This document shows positions 14,693 to 21,223 of a DNA stretch of 23,402 bases, in pieces (the stretch's first letter is position 1; the number at the start of each line of letters is the position of its first letter). The translations under genes were made by a program, and so were the position numbers. Source of the stretch: Parcubacteria group bacterium GW2011_GWA2_47_7 (GTDB taxonomy: Bacteria; Patescibacteriota; Minisyncoccia; Phycocordibacterales; UBA6899); NCBI GenBank assembly GCA_000999395.1, contig LCOM01000003.1, forward strand, positions 1-23,402, in the 5' to 3' direction. A model generated the notes under the pieces. It ran no database searches, was not told the origin of the DNA, and worked only from the letters and a program-made list of their open reading frames with translations.

Positions 14693-15415
14693 TTAGAGTT
14701 CGAAGAAAAGTTTTTGTGCAAAAAGGAAGTCTTCGGGTAGGGGGGCGGTGAATGTTTTCTGTTCTCCGTCGGGGAGTTTTATTTTTATGGAACGTGCATG
14801 TAGGGCGAGGCGTGTAAATCCTAATCCTGTCGGAGTACCATAACGCGCATCACAGAGAATAGGGTATCCGAGCGCCTTCATGTGTACGCGAAGTTGATGA
14901 GTGCGACCAGTCTTCGGGGAGAGTTCAACGAAAGAAAATTCTCTGCGGGAATCGAGAACATGATAACGCGTAGTGGCTGACCTCAGTGTTCCACGCGCAT
15001 CAGCCCCCGTCGTCCATCGGCGAAAATCACTCCTACTCCGTCCAATGGGAATATCTACGACTCCCTTGTCGGAGACTGGAGTGCCAAGCATAAATGCGTT
15101 ATATGTTTTCACGATAGTGTGATTGAGAAACTGGTGCTGGAGAAAATAAAACGTATCATCATCTTTCGCGATAAGTATCACCCCTGATGTTTCACGATCA
15201 AGACGATGCACAATCCCCCATCGCGCCACATATCGTCCCGAATCAAGCGTATGCAGTCCACCAACATCCTTCAGTTCCGGATATTTTTCTTGTACCCAAT
15301 TATCAAGTGTTGCCTCCTTCGTGCGTCCGTCTGAGTGCACCACAAGACCAGCCGGCTTGTTCACGACGAGCAGGTGCTGATCTTCATAAAGGATGGTTGG
15401 GGTGATTTGACTCAC
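14693..15415 (-). CDS. RluA family RNA pseudouridine synthase
   Basis: The enzyme isomerises uridine to pseudouridine in rRNA or tRNA. The catalytic motif is GIVHRLDRETSGVILIAK, with Asp in HRLDRETSG. Other family blocks are ILYEDQHLLVVNKPAGLVVH near the start, ELSPKTGRTHQLRVHMKALG, and PILCDARYG. The protein has no S4 RNA-binding domain, as in the shorter RluA-type enzymes. I take GTG 15415 as start (240 residues) because homology begins just after it; there is no convincing ribosome site, so the start is uncertain. The exact target base cannot be told from sequence. It is divergent from the gene at 15464. Confidence 0.9.
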   Translation of the reverse strand: MSQITPTILYEDQHLLVVNKPAGLVVHSDGRTKEATLDNWVQEKYPELKDVGGLHTLDSGRYVARWGIVHRLDRETSGVILIAKDDDTFYFLQHQFLNHTIVKTYNAFMLGTPVSDKGVVDIPIGRSRSDFRRWTTGADARGTLRSATTRYHVLDSRREFSFVELSPKTGRTHQLRVHMKALGYPILCDARYGTPTGLGFTRLALHARSIKIKLPDGEQKTFTAPLPEDFLFAQKLFFEL

Positions 15416-15463
15416 GATACTCAATAGGTTAGCGTACTTGCAGACAGTTTGAAAGGACACATC

Positions 15464-15823
15464 ATGAAAAAAAGTTCCCCGTCTGACCCGGTCAACAATA
15501 AACCGGCTCCAGTTGGCGCGAAAACTCGGCGGCAAGCAAGGAGACGGCTTGAAATAATCTGGCCATCACTCATCAAACCAAAGCGGCTGCGCAATGTCGT
15601 GCGCCGTGCAGTACGTAAAACAAAATCAAAAGATTTTGCCGATAAACTCGATGCGCTATTGCTGCTCATGGCCACCGTCCACGACCTCACCCAGCAAGAA
15701 GATACGATGAACCCAAGTCCGGCGTTGCTCAAATTGCAACGCAATGGAACGGTTACACAAGAAGTTAAGGCGGAGTTCCAAAAACTCTTGACGGCATGGG
15801 AAGAATTAGTTGCGATCGTTTAA
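15464..15823 (+). CDS. Small basic hypothetical protein
   Basis: I do not recognise this 119-residue protein. The first 55 residues are very basic and Pro-rich, with KTRRQARRRLEI and RNVVRRAVRKTKSK, which suggests binding to nucleic acid or membrane phosphate. The rest is predicted helical (KLDALLLLMATVHDLTQQ, EVKAEFQKLLTAWEELVAI). There is no signal peptide. AAAGGA lies six bases before the ATG at 15464. It is followed directly by a good terminator, so it is a single-gene unit divergent from rluA. Confidence 0.72.
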   Translation: MKKSSPSDPVNNKPAPVGAKTRRQARRRLEIIWPSLIKPKRLRNVVRRAVRKTKSKDFADKLDALLLLMATVHDLTQQEDTMNPSPALLKLQRNGTVTQEVKAEFQKLLTAWEELVAIV

Positions 15824-15847
15824 CACAGCATTGGCTGTGTTTTTTAT
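15822..15847 (+). terminator. Terminator of the small basic protein gene
   Basis: Stem ACACAGC/GCTGTGT (15823-15829, 15834-15840), loop ATTG, then a T-run. It overlaps the stop codon. Confidence 0.85.
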
Positions 15848-15873
15848 TTGTATTTTCCAATTCCCCGTGCAAG

Positions 15874-15897
15874 AAAAAACCCGGACATCAAGTGTCC
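15874..15897 (-). terminator. Terminator of the zinc-ribbon gene
   Basis: On the minus strand, CGGACA-CTTGA-TGTCCG followed by GG and a run of T. Confidence 0.75.
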
Positions 15898-15912
15898 GAG
15901 TATCTTTTAGAC

Positions 15913-16128
15913 TTAGTCAGGCGCAACCTTAGACATCGAGAGCACTGCTTCCACGATGCTTATTTCTCCGCATTTTATCCGCTCCACATTGAGCATTTTC
16001 GCTTCATGATGCGCCCCTTGTATCGCGACGATGTCCGACGAAAATTGCTCACCACAATCAGGGCATTTTGCCCCTTGATCATGCACGGCAGTTCCACAAC
16101 CCGGGCAGGAAAGTCCGAAGATCAGCAT
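15913..16128 (-). CDS. Small zinc-ribbon protein
   Basis: This 71-residue protein starts with a zinc ribbon made of two CxxC knuckles, CPGC (8-11) and CPDC (22-25), with 10 residues between. A helical tail of about 40 residues follows (EAKMLNVERIKCGEISIVEAVLSM). Such proteins often act as adaptors or regulators, but the function here is unknown. AAGGAG lies six bases before the ATG. The promoter is nearly identical in layout to that of the small membrane protein at 3102-3437, which suggests shared control. Confidence 0.8.
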   Translation of the reverse strand: MLIFGLSCPGCGTAVHDQGAKCPDCGEQFSSDIVAIQGAHHEAKMLNVERIKCGEISIVEAVLSMSKVAPD

Positions 16129-16156
16129 GTATATCTCCTTAGGCAGTTCCGTTCAA

Positions 16157-16184
16157 ACTCTACTAATTATTCATAAACTGTCAA
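16157..16184 (-). promoter_or_regulatory. Promoter of the zinc-ribbon gene
   Basis: On the minus strand, consensus TTGACA (16179-16184), a 16-bp spacer and TAGAGT (16157-16162) followed by TTG. The Shine-Dalgarno AGGAG is at 16135-16139. Confidence 0.75.
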
Positions 16185-16210
16185 GAACGTAATGAGGAGT
16201 GTGAACGCTC

Positions 16211-16780
16211 CTATTTTCCCAGCCTACGTTCTCGCTCACTGTAATTCTTAAGGATTGACAGTAACTCTTCTTTGGAAAATTCCGGCCAGAGGGTCTTCGT
16301 GAATACCAGCTCGCTATACACACTCTGCCATGGGAGAAAATTCGAGAGACGCACTTCCCCACTCGTACGAATGATCAGATCGGGAATACCAAACTTGAAA
16401 GAGCTACATTTCACTGTTTCCCTCTCTGCATCATTCATTACCTTCTGAAGACCTGCCTCGAGGCGAGTTCGGTCACCCAAAAAAATTATCCTCACATCAT
16501 CGCGAATTGCTTCTTTGGTAAGCACGTGAATACTCTCACGGAAAAGACCCATAAGATATGATACCTCCTCGGCCGTTCTGTTCCAGTTTTCTGTTGAAAA
16601 TGCATAAACAATCATTTCTTTAACTCCGGCCTCTTTCGCCCACTTCAAAACTTCACGCAACTTCTGATAACCAGAGTGATGACCCTCTAGTGTGGGCAAA
16701 CCCTTTGATCTCGCGTAGCGACGATTCCCATCCATGATGATGCCAATTGATGTGGGTATTTGTGATTCAATTTTATTCAT
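16211..16780 (-). CDS. uppS: Isoprenyl (undecaprenyl) diphosphate synthase, internally shortened
   Basis: UppS condenses isopentenyl units to make the C55 lipid carrier for cell-wall precursors. Seen here are the catalytic MDGNRRYARSKG (16-27), FSTENWNR (61-68), FLGDRTRL and the C-terminal IIRTSGEVRLSNFLPWQ (137-152) with ERERRLG. At 189 residues it is well short of the usual 230-250. The missing part lies after ETVKCSSFKF (residue 130): the conserved LN(I/V)ALNYGGR strand and the two helices after it, about 45 residues, are absent, and the frame runs straight into GIPDLIIRT. The deletion is in frame. Activity is doubtful unless the sequence is misassembled. The ATG overlaps the acyP stop by eight bases. 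Confidence 0.88.
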   Translation of the reverse strand: MNKIESQIPTSIGIIMDGNRRYARSKGLPTLEGHHSGYQKLREVLKWAKEAGVKEMIVYAFSTENWNRTAEEVSYLMGLFRESIHVLTKEAIRDDVRIIFLGDRTRLEAGLQKVMNDAERETVKCSSFKFGIPDLIIRTSGEVRLSNFLPWQSVYSELVFTKTLWPEFSKEELLSILKNYSERERRLGK

Positions 16781-17051
16781 ATCGAATATTAAACTCTTCG
16801 TAGGATCCTTGCGTATCACCCCAAATCGTATCGACGGCATCAACGCGAGCGAGTACTGAACCTTTCTTCAATGCGATGATTAATTTATTAAGCAAGCCTT
16901 CTTCTCCCTCGGCAATGATACGAACAGTGCCATCGCGCTCATTCCACACCTCACCAACAAGTCCAAGTTTTCTTGCGGTGCGTGCTGCAAAATCACGGTA
17001 CATCACCATTTGCACTCTTCCTGTAACCGTACAATCGACGCGCCTGTGCAT
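16773..17051 (-). CDS. acyP: Acylphosphatase
   Basis: The 92-residue enzyme hydrolyses acyl phosphates. The phosphate loop is GRVQMVMYRDFA (11-22); the family form is GxVQGVxYR, so the usual glycine is Met here, while the catalytic Arg is kept (R19). The second catalytic residue, Asn 37, is in VWNERDGTVRI. Length is normal. The end overlaps the uppS start (ATGAATAA), giving translational coupling. A TAGCAT box seven bases before the ATG may make the mRNA leaderless, although GGAA nearby could be a weak ribosome site. Confidence 0.9.
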   Translation of the reverse strand: MHRRVDCTVTGRVQMVMYRDFAARTARKLGLVGEVWNERDGTVRIIAEGEEGLLNKLIIALKKGSVLARVDAVDTIWGDTQGSYEEFNIRYE

Positions 17052-17088
17052 ACTTCCTATGCTAACTCACGATTGAAAAGAAGTGTGC

Positions 17089-17118
17089 TTGACAAAATTC
17101 TCAAAATATGCATATAAT
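17089..17118 (+). promoter_or_regulatory. Strong promoter of the ncRNA gene
   Basis: Consensus TTGACA (17089-17094), an 18-bp spacer and consensus TATAAT (17113-17118). It is the strongest promoter in the window and no open reading frame follows it. Confidence 0.85.
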
Positions 17119-17124
17119 GTAGTC

Positions 17125-17323
17125 GGTCAGCACCGCGACCAGAGTACACAAATAATTGTTGATTCTGATTGCGGTGTTGCAGTCGCCTAAGTATTGGTGA
17201 CCAAAGACCCTTAGCGGGAGGCGAAAGCGTCCCAGAGTTCCCGTAAGGTGCTCCTGATCTCGGGTCGAGATCGCATCGCATTCAACAACCCAATCGCCGA
17301 GATTTCGGCGATCATCTTTTTTT
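17125..17323 (+). ncRNA. Structured RNA of about 200 nt, class unknown
   Basis: The region has a perfect -35/-10 pair before it and an 8-bp hairpin terminator with seven T at its end, and no coding frame of its own. Its ends pair: GGTCAG (17125-17130) with CTGATC (17254-17259), and CACC (17131-17134) with GGTG (17247-17250). Inside are CCTTA/TAAGG with CGGGA/TCCCG and a GAAA-capped hairpin. A second hairpin GATCTCG/CGAGATC follows and competes with the closing stem. The size, single-gene layout and rod shape recall 6S RNA. I see no signature of SRP RNA, RNase P RNA or tmRNA. Next to it are tRNA-Arg and tRNA-Val. Confidence 0.6.
17293..17323 (+). terminator. Terminator of the ncRNA
   Basis: ATCGCCGA-GATT-TCGGCGAT followed by CATC and seven T. 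Confidence 0.85.
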
Positions 17324-17360
17324 CTGACGAGAAATAGAGTAAGCTTTGAAAGTCGCCATC

Positions 17361-17432
17361 GTCCTCGTAGTTCAATGGATAGAACGAAAGCCTTCTAAGC
17401 TTTAGATCTAGGTCCGATTCCTAGCGGGGGCA
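17361..17432 (+). tRNA. tRNA-Arg (TCT)
   Basis: Acceptor GTCCTCG/CGGGGGC with three G-T pairs, anticodon stem AAAGC/GCTTT with loop CTTCTAA (anticodon TCT), T-arm CTAGG-TCCGATT-CCTAG. CCA is not encoded. Confidence 0.93.
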
Positions 17433-17496
17433 TAATGGTTTGCGTGAGCATAAAAAATGGTTTATTGTACGAGGGTTCGAAATAAGCGCGATATAC

Positions 17497-17569
17497 GCGC
17501 GATTAGCTCAGTTGGTAGAGCAGCGCTTTTACACAGCGAAGGTCGCAGGTTCGAATCCTGCATCGCGCA
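17497..17569 (+). tRNA. tRNA-Val (TAC)
   Basis: Acceptor GCGCGAT/ATCGCGC, anticodon loop TTTACAC (anticodon TAC) on stem GCGCT/AGCGA with one G-A mismatch, T-arm GCAGG-TTCGAAT-CCTGC. CCA is not encoded. Confidence 0.94.
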
Positions 17570-17671
17570 CAAAATAGTAAAGCTTGGTTGCATAAGTTCG
17601 TCCGCACGACCTTGACGCGAGCTGAGTCTTTTTATCGTACTATCACCTTCCTATGAAAGACAGAGCTCCAT

Positions 17672-18097
17672 CTATGGCGCAAAGTCACCTATCGGATTTG
17701 GCGACAACGCACTCGTATCAACGTCGAGAATCTCACTGCCTGATACCTCAGAAATATTTACATCCACCCCACTTCCCGCTTTAGGATTCGGCGCATGAGG
17801 TCGATTTTGAAGAAGCCCCTCATACTGCTTTTGCTTCTCCTCATAAATTTTTATCACAGAATTAATATCTGCAGCGGAAACGGATTTCTGGGGCACTGAT
17901 ACTTTTGCGCCGGACCCCTGAGGATTCACTGTCCATTGGTAGGTAAACAAAGCAAAACCACCAGTAACTACTCCCGCCAATATGGTAAGGGTAACGACTA
18001 CACTCCAAGAAAAATTCGGATTCATCCCACTCGACGCCACCGTTCGAAATTTAGTCGTGATTAATGAAATTGCTGCTTTTGTATCAATAGTATCCAT
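17672..18097 (-). CDS. Membrane protein at the end of the pilus operon
   Basis: This 141-residue protein has one hydrophobic segment (about 30-52, SWSVVVTLTILAGVVTGGFALF) after a cytoplasmic start. An outside part of about 90 residues follows, rich in Ser, Pro and Asn, with a short coiled stretch (INSVIKIYEEKQKQYEGLL). I do not recognise the family. It starts three bases after the pilO-like stop, in the position where pilP often stands, but no PilP beta domain is seen. It is probably a small pilus-assembly accessory by context only. Confidence 0.7.
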   Translation of the reverse strand: MDTIDTKAAISLITTKFRTVASSGMNPNFSWSVVVTLTILAGVVTGGFALFTYQWTVNPQGSGAKVSVPQKSVSAADINSVIKIYEEKQKQYEGLLQNRPHAPNPKAGSGVDVNISEVSGSEILDVDTSALSPNPIGDFAP

Positions 18098-18100
18098 ATA

Positions 18101-18625
18101 TTACCTTGGTGGCCTAATACTACTAATCAAAGCGACTGCACTCCCCGACCATTCATCAATATACTGCGACCCACGCTTCACCTCAAATCGTGTAAGAGTG
18201 AGATTGGTTGGAAATGTTTCAAGTAAACGCAAAAAATGATACGTCTGCGCCCATGAACCCTTTAACGAAAAAACTGCGCGCATGCTTGGCTGAGAATCAG
18301 TTCCGACCTCGAGAGATTGTGTCTCAATCATTACTCCGGTCGTTGTGCCGAGCTGTTCAATTTGCGTGACGAATTTAATTTGGCCTTCCTCGCTTACATC
18401 ATATAAATATTTTGTGATTTCTGATTGCGCGCGATCTGTGGTTAAAAGAGTGCGCTTCAACGAAAGGAGGTCCTGTCCAAGTCGTGTTTCCTCCTCGACT
18501 TGGTCAATGAGCGAGATTTCTTCCACTTTTTTGTCACGCAAGTGGGCAAATCCAAACCACATACCAGTGGCGCAAACCAGGTCAATCAATATAAGTATAA
18601 TCAATAAATGGATAGCGCGTTTCAT
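18101..18625 (-). CDS. pilO: PilO-like type IV pilus assembly protein
   Basis: This 174-residue protein has an N-terminal membrane anchor (5-26), a coiled-coil stretch (VEEISLIDQVEEETRLGQDLLSLKR split over about 34-58) and a C-terminal alpha/beta domain with VMIETQSLEV and SLKGSWAQTYHFLRLLETFP. This is the PilO layout. PilO forms heterodimers with PilN in the inner-membrane alignment complex of type IV pili and links it to PilM in the cytoplasm. The start lies one base after the pilN stop, so translation is coupled. Sequence similarity is low, as is usual for PilO, so the call rests on layout and gene order. Confidence 0.75.
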   Translation of the reverse strand: MKRAIHLLIILILIDLVCATGMWFGFAHLRDKKVEEISLIDQVEEETRLGQDLLSLKRTLLTTDRAQSEITKYLYDVSEEGQIKFVTQIEQLGTTTGVMIETQSLEVGTDSQPSMRAVFSLKGSWAQTYHFLRLLETFPTNLTLTRFEVKRGSQYIDEWSGSAVALISSIRPPR

Positions 18626-18626
18626 A

Positions 18627-19060
18627 TTATTTGAATGTCACCGTTACGACAAAATCAATGGGTGCCTGCTTGGTAATAAAACTACCGCCAAACTTTACCG
18701 TCTGCACCTCGGGAGTCTGAAGTGTTTTTTGAAATGCGAGCAAGTCTTCACGAGTGTCCGACACTCCAGAGAGTTGCACGGTAATAGCATTATTCGCTTT
18801 GGTAAACAAAAATGCGTTAATCTCTATATTTTTCGGCTTGTTATTCAAAATAACTTCCATAAGGCGTGACGGGGCAACACCGACTCCGTCGGATGTGGGT
18901 CGAAGCGCCGCGAGTTGCTGGGTAATCAATGTTAATTGCCCAGGAATTTCTTTGCTTGTTGCCATCGAGAAACTTTTCTTCTCGTCAAATTGTTCCTGTA
19001 AAGTCTTTATACCCGAGGAGAGGCTGATATAGGACGGCATATAAGAAGAAGGTTGATCAT
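18627..19060 (-). pseudogene. pilN: pilN with deleted membrane anchor
   Basis: PilN normally starts MINLLP, then has a cytoplasmic stub that binds PilM and one membrane helix. Here an ATG one base after the pilM stop (19060) reads MINLL and then leaves the frame. Twenty bases later a second ATG (19040), with no ribosome site, opens the frame of the C-terminal PilN domain: MPSYISLSSGIKTLQEQF, then a coiled stretch and an alpha/beta domain (ILNNKPKNIEINAFLFTK, ITVQLSGVSDTREDLLAF). The helix between is missing, and the join is out of frame. The remaining 137 residues would be soluble. It may be a true deletion or an assembly error. Confidence 0.7.
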
Positions 19061-19061
19061 G

Positions 19062-20132
19062 TTATTCGGGGAAGGAATTACGAAGCGCAAGACCGATTGC
19101 CGCAGTATAGCCGTGCGACTCGTGTGCAAGAATCGGTGGAACGTAATTCTCAAATGAGCATACATTGACCCACGAGTTTGCAACCACCACCTTCACATTG
19201 AGCTCTAATCCAAGATATTCGGTGATACCTCGCAAGTTCACTCCACCGCCGGTAATATAAACGCACTCAATATTTCCCCCGACTTTTTCGCCATGATGTG
19301 TTTGCCAATAAGAAAAGTGTCTCATGATGCGTGTGCGTAAATCCAACATGACGGGAGTGATTGCCGTACGCACCTCAACGGCGTCTCCTCCGCCAACCAT
19401 ACCGTGCAGCACCTTTAGTGCCTCTGCTTCTTCGTAAGGAATCTTTAATGAGCGCTCAATCGCTTGGGTAATATAATGCCCGCCGATATCGAGGGATGCG
19501 GAAAACTGTACAACACCGTTTGCCGTTACAAAAATATCCGTCACCATCTTACCAATGTCTACGACGAGAAAGGTGCCATTGTCTCCGCGAGGAACGATGG
19601 CTCGCGCCATAGCTTGCGATTCAAACTCAAATGCTTTTGGGATAAGCCCCGTACCAGAAAAAATATCGAGATACTCTTCCACTACCATGCGTGGCAATAC
19701 GGATACCACAACGTCTAGTGTCTCCTTGTGTTTTACATCAGAGCCTACCACGACAAAATCAAACACCGCATCGACACCAGAAATAGGGACATACTCCTCA
19801 AGGCGCAGCTCTAAGGCATCATGCACTGCACTAAGTGGGACATTCGGGATTTGAATATTTGCCAAATACGCTTGCTCTTCTGGGAGGGAAATATTTGCGA
19901 ATGTCAGTTTATACTCATGCACAATGGACGCAATGGTGTCCTGAAGTTTTTTCTTGTCACGAATGTGCCCTTCGGAGATAATTCCGATTGGAAAATTCCT
20001 CGACGCATATCGCATTACCTCCAGATGCCCATGTCGATTTGGGGTAAGCTCAATGAAACGAATGGAGTCGGCAGAAATATCCAAACCCACGGCAGGCATA
20101 GAAAGAAATTTGGGTGCAGCAAGAAGTGACAT
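19062..20132 (-). CDS. pilM: Type IV pilus assembly protein PilM
   Basis: PilM is a cytoplasmic actin/FtsA-like protein that binds PilN and the pilus motor. The 356-residue protein has the phosphate-1 motif VGLDISADSIRFIEL at the start, FLVVDIGKMVTDIFV in the middle and VYITGGGVNLRGITEYL near the end, all typical of the actin-like ATP fold. The length is normal and the frame is intact. I chose ATG 20132 because the family starts here and TATAAT ends seven bases before it. ATG 20141 is possible but overlaps the -10 box. It is the first gene of pilM-pilN-pilO. Confidence 0.93.
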   Translation of the reverse strand: MSLLAAPKFLSMPAVGLDISADSIRFIELTPNRHGHLEVMRYASRNFPIGIISEGHIRDKKKLQDTIASIVHEYKLTFANISLPEEQAYLANIQIPNVPLSAVHDALELRLEEYVPISGVDAVFDFVVVGSDVKHKETLDVVVSVLPRMVVEEYLDIFSGTGLIPKAFEFESQAMARAIVPRGDNGTFLVVDIGKMVTDIFVTANGVVQFSASLDIGGHYITQAIERSLKIPYEEAEALKVLHGMVGGGDAVEVRTAITPVMLDLRTRIMRHFSYWQTHHGEKVGGNIECVYITGGGVNLRGITEYLGLELNVKVVVANSWVNVCSFENYVPPILAHESHGYTAAIGLALRNSFPE

Positions 20133-20139
20133 CAATTCC

Positions 20140-20145
20140 ATTATA
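20140..20145 (-). promoter_or_regulatory. -10 box of the pil operon
   Basis: TATAAT on the minus strand ends seven bases before the pilM ATG at 20132. The -35 region is weak. The likely transcript is leaderless. Confidence 0.55.
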
Positions 20146-20193
20146 CAACGAGAGCAGTCTTGTGAGTAGCGATGATGGAGAAGGCTGTGTACA

Positions 20194-20607
20194 TCAGCGC
20201 AGCTTGCTTCCCGGAGAAACATCTCTGTCCGGCTGAAGGAGTGCTGCCCCTCCACCCTCGAGCCCAACCGCCAAGATCATTCCGTGGCTCACTAGTCCGC
20301 GCATCGTGCGTGGCTCAAGATTTGTAACAAACGGAAATTGCTTCCCGACAAGCTCTTCGGGTTGGTAGTATTCGCGAATACCCGAAAGAATTTGGCGAAT
20401 ATCGCGCGCTTCGGGCTGTTGTTCATCTTCTCCCGCGAGATTATCTTCATACGAAGCAGTATGCCCGATAGCTTCAATCTGCGGCATCACGACCGGCCCG
20501 AAATCAACGGAGAGCTTGAGGAGTTTATCGGCGCCCTCGATAAACTCCGCACTAAGGACTGTACCAATTTTCATTTCTATTTTCGAAAAATCATCTATAG
20601 TAGCCAT
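20194..20607 (-). CDS. tRNA-binding OB-fold protein (MetRS C-terminal-like)
   Basis: The 137-residue protein is a free-standing form of the tRNA-binding domain found at the end of methionyl-tRNA synthetase and in CsaA/Arc1p. Family blocks are FSKIEMKIGTVLSAEFIEGADKL at the start, then RQILSGIREYYQPEELVGKQ, VTNLEPRTMRGLVSHGM and ILAV. Usual members are about 105-110 residues. The extra length is an insert of some 30 residues (EAIGHTASYEDNLAGEDEQQPEA) between the LLKLSVDFG strand and RDIRQILSG. Its target is probably tRNA. No ribosome site is seen before the ATG. Confidence 0.88.
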   Translation of the reverse strand: MATIDDFSKIEMKIGTVLSAEFIEGADKLLKLSVDFGPVVMPQIEAIGHTASYEDNLAGEDEQQPEARDIRQILSGIREYYQPEELVGKQFPFVTNLEPRTMRGLVSHGMILAVGLEGGGAALLQPDRDVSPGSKLR

Positions 20608-20676
20608 ATCAATTTGTAATTAGCTGTTCGTAATGAAAGATAATAAAATCCAACCTCATAATAACATGAGCACACA

Positions 20677-21087
20677 TCACTCGTCGTCCAAAGATTCAAA
20701 AAAATCGGGCTGAATGGAGTCAAGGTAGCTTTGGAGAACGATGGCGGCGGCGGAAGCATCATTCATCGCGTTGTCGCCCTGCAAATGCATCGCTTCACGC
20801 GAAGAAAATGCTTCATTCATAAATTCGATAGGAAGACCAGTTTTGTCTTTGAGCGCATCGGCGAATGGAATGACCTTCTTCATGAGAGGATTCGGCTCAT
20901 TACTATTATTAAGTGAATTGCCGATAACGATAGTGCTTACCCTCTCCTTTGCGCAAATCGCGACAATATCATCCACGAGCGAGGACGAGTTTACAATGAC
21001 ATACAGAGGAAACGCCATCGTGCCGCCCTCTGGGACGACCGCGAGTCCAACGCGCTTTGTACCATAATCGATACCTAAATATTTCAT
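20677..21087 (-). CDS. ruvX: Holliday junction resolvase-like RuvX/YqgF
   Basis: This 136-residue protein has the RNase H-like fold of YqgF. The N-terminal motif is YLGIDYGTKRVGLAVV (first acidic residue D7). IVIGNSLN and the block IEFMNEAFSSREA follow, with NDASAAAIVLQSYLD near the end carrying the last acidic residues. The family acts in pre-16S rRNA end processing and possibly in junction resolution. Family proteins usually read VGLP where this one has IGNSL. The ATG lies six bases after TAACGT with no ribosome site, so the transcript is probably leaderless. Confidence 0.92.
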   Translation of the reverse strand: MKYLGIDYGTKRVGLAVVPEGGTMAFPLYVIVNSSSLVDDIVAICAKERVSTIVIGNSLNNSNEPNPLMKKVIPFADALKDKTGLPIEFMNEAFSSREAMHLQGDNAMNDASAAAIVLQSYLDSIQPDFFESLDDE

Positions 21088-21093
21088 ACCTGA

Positions 21094-21122
21094 ACGTTAC
21101 CGCACTTCTGTTATCGACACAA
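21094..21122 (-). promoter_or_regulatory. ruvX promoter, leaderless type
   Basis: On the minus strand, TTGTGT (21117-21122), a 17-bp spacer and TAACGT (21094-21099), then six bases to the ATG. Confidence 0.5.
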
Positions 21123-21154
21123 TCTCAAAAAGTGTCGCAAAAAGAGGTATGTTC

Positions 21155-21183
21155 TTGACTTTTCCACAACAATATGGTAGTGT
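21155..21183 (+). promoter_or_regulatory. Promoter of the 304-aa gene
   Basis: TTGACT (21155-21160), a 17-bp spacer and TAGTGT (21178-21183), then AAGGAG at 21197-21202. The layout resembles the promoters at 3466-3493 and 16157-16184. Confidence 0.6.
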
Positions 21184-21208
21184 TTTCTCAGACTACAAGG
21201 AGTTCAAA

Positions 21209-21223
21209 GTGGATACATATTAG
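21209..21223 (+). CDS. Four-codon upstream reading frame
   Basis: GTG at 21209 stands six bases after a strong AAGGAG and reads Met-Asp-Thr-Tyr-stop. Its TAG overlaps the GTG start of the next gene (TAGTG), a common stop-restart arrangement. It may be a leader that controls the 304-aa gene, or the sign of a frameshift in that gene's true start. Confidence 0.4.
   Translation: MDTY

Noticed and set aside
17057..17281. Minus-strand open frame across the ncRNA
   Set aside because: No ribosome site, and the plus strand has a consensus promoter, strong folds and a terminator over the same bases.
17125..17323. Identification of the RNA as SRP RNA, RNase P RNA or tmRNA
   Set aside because: The SRP GGAAG/AGCAG tip, the RNase P GAGGAAAGTCC core and the tmRNA T-arm end are all absent.
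20227..20267. Longer N-terminus for PilM
   Set aside because: The extra 45 residues have no similarity to the family and would overlap the end of the tRNA-binding gene and the TATAAT box.
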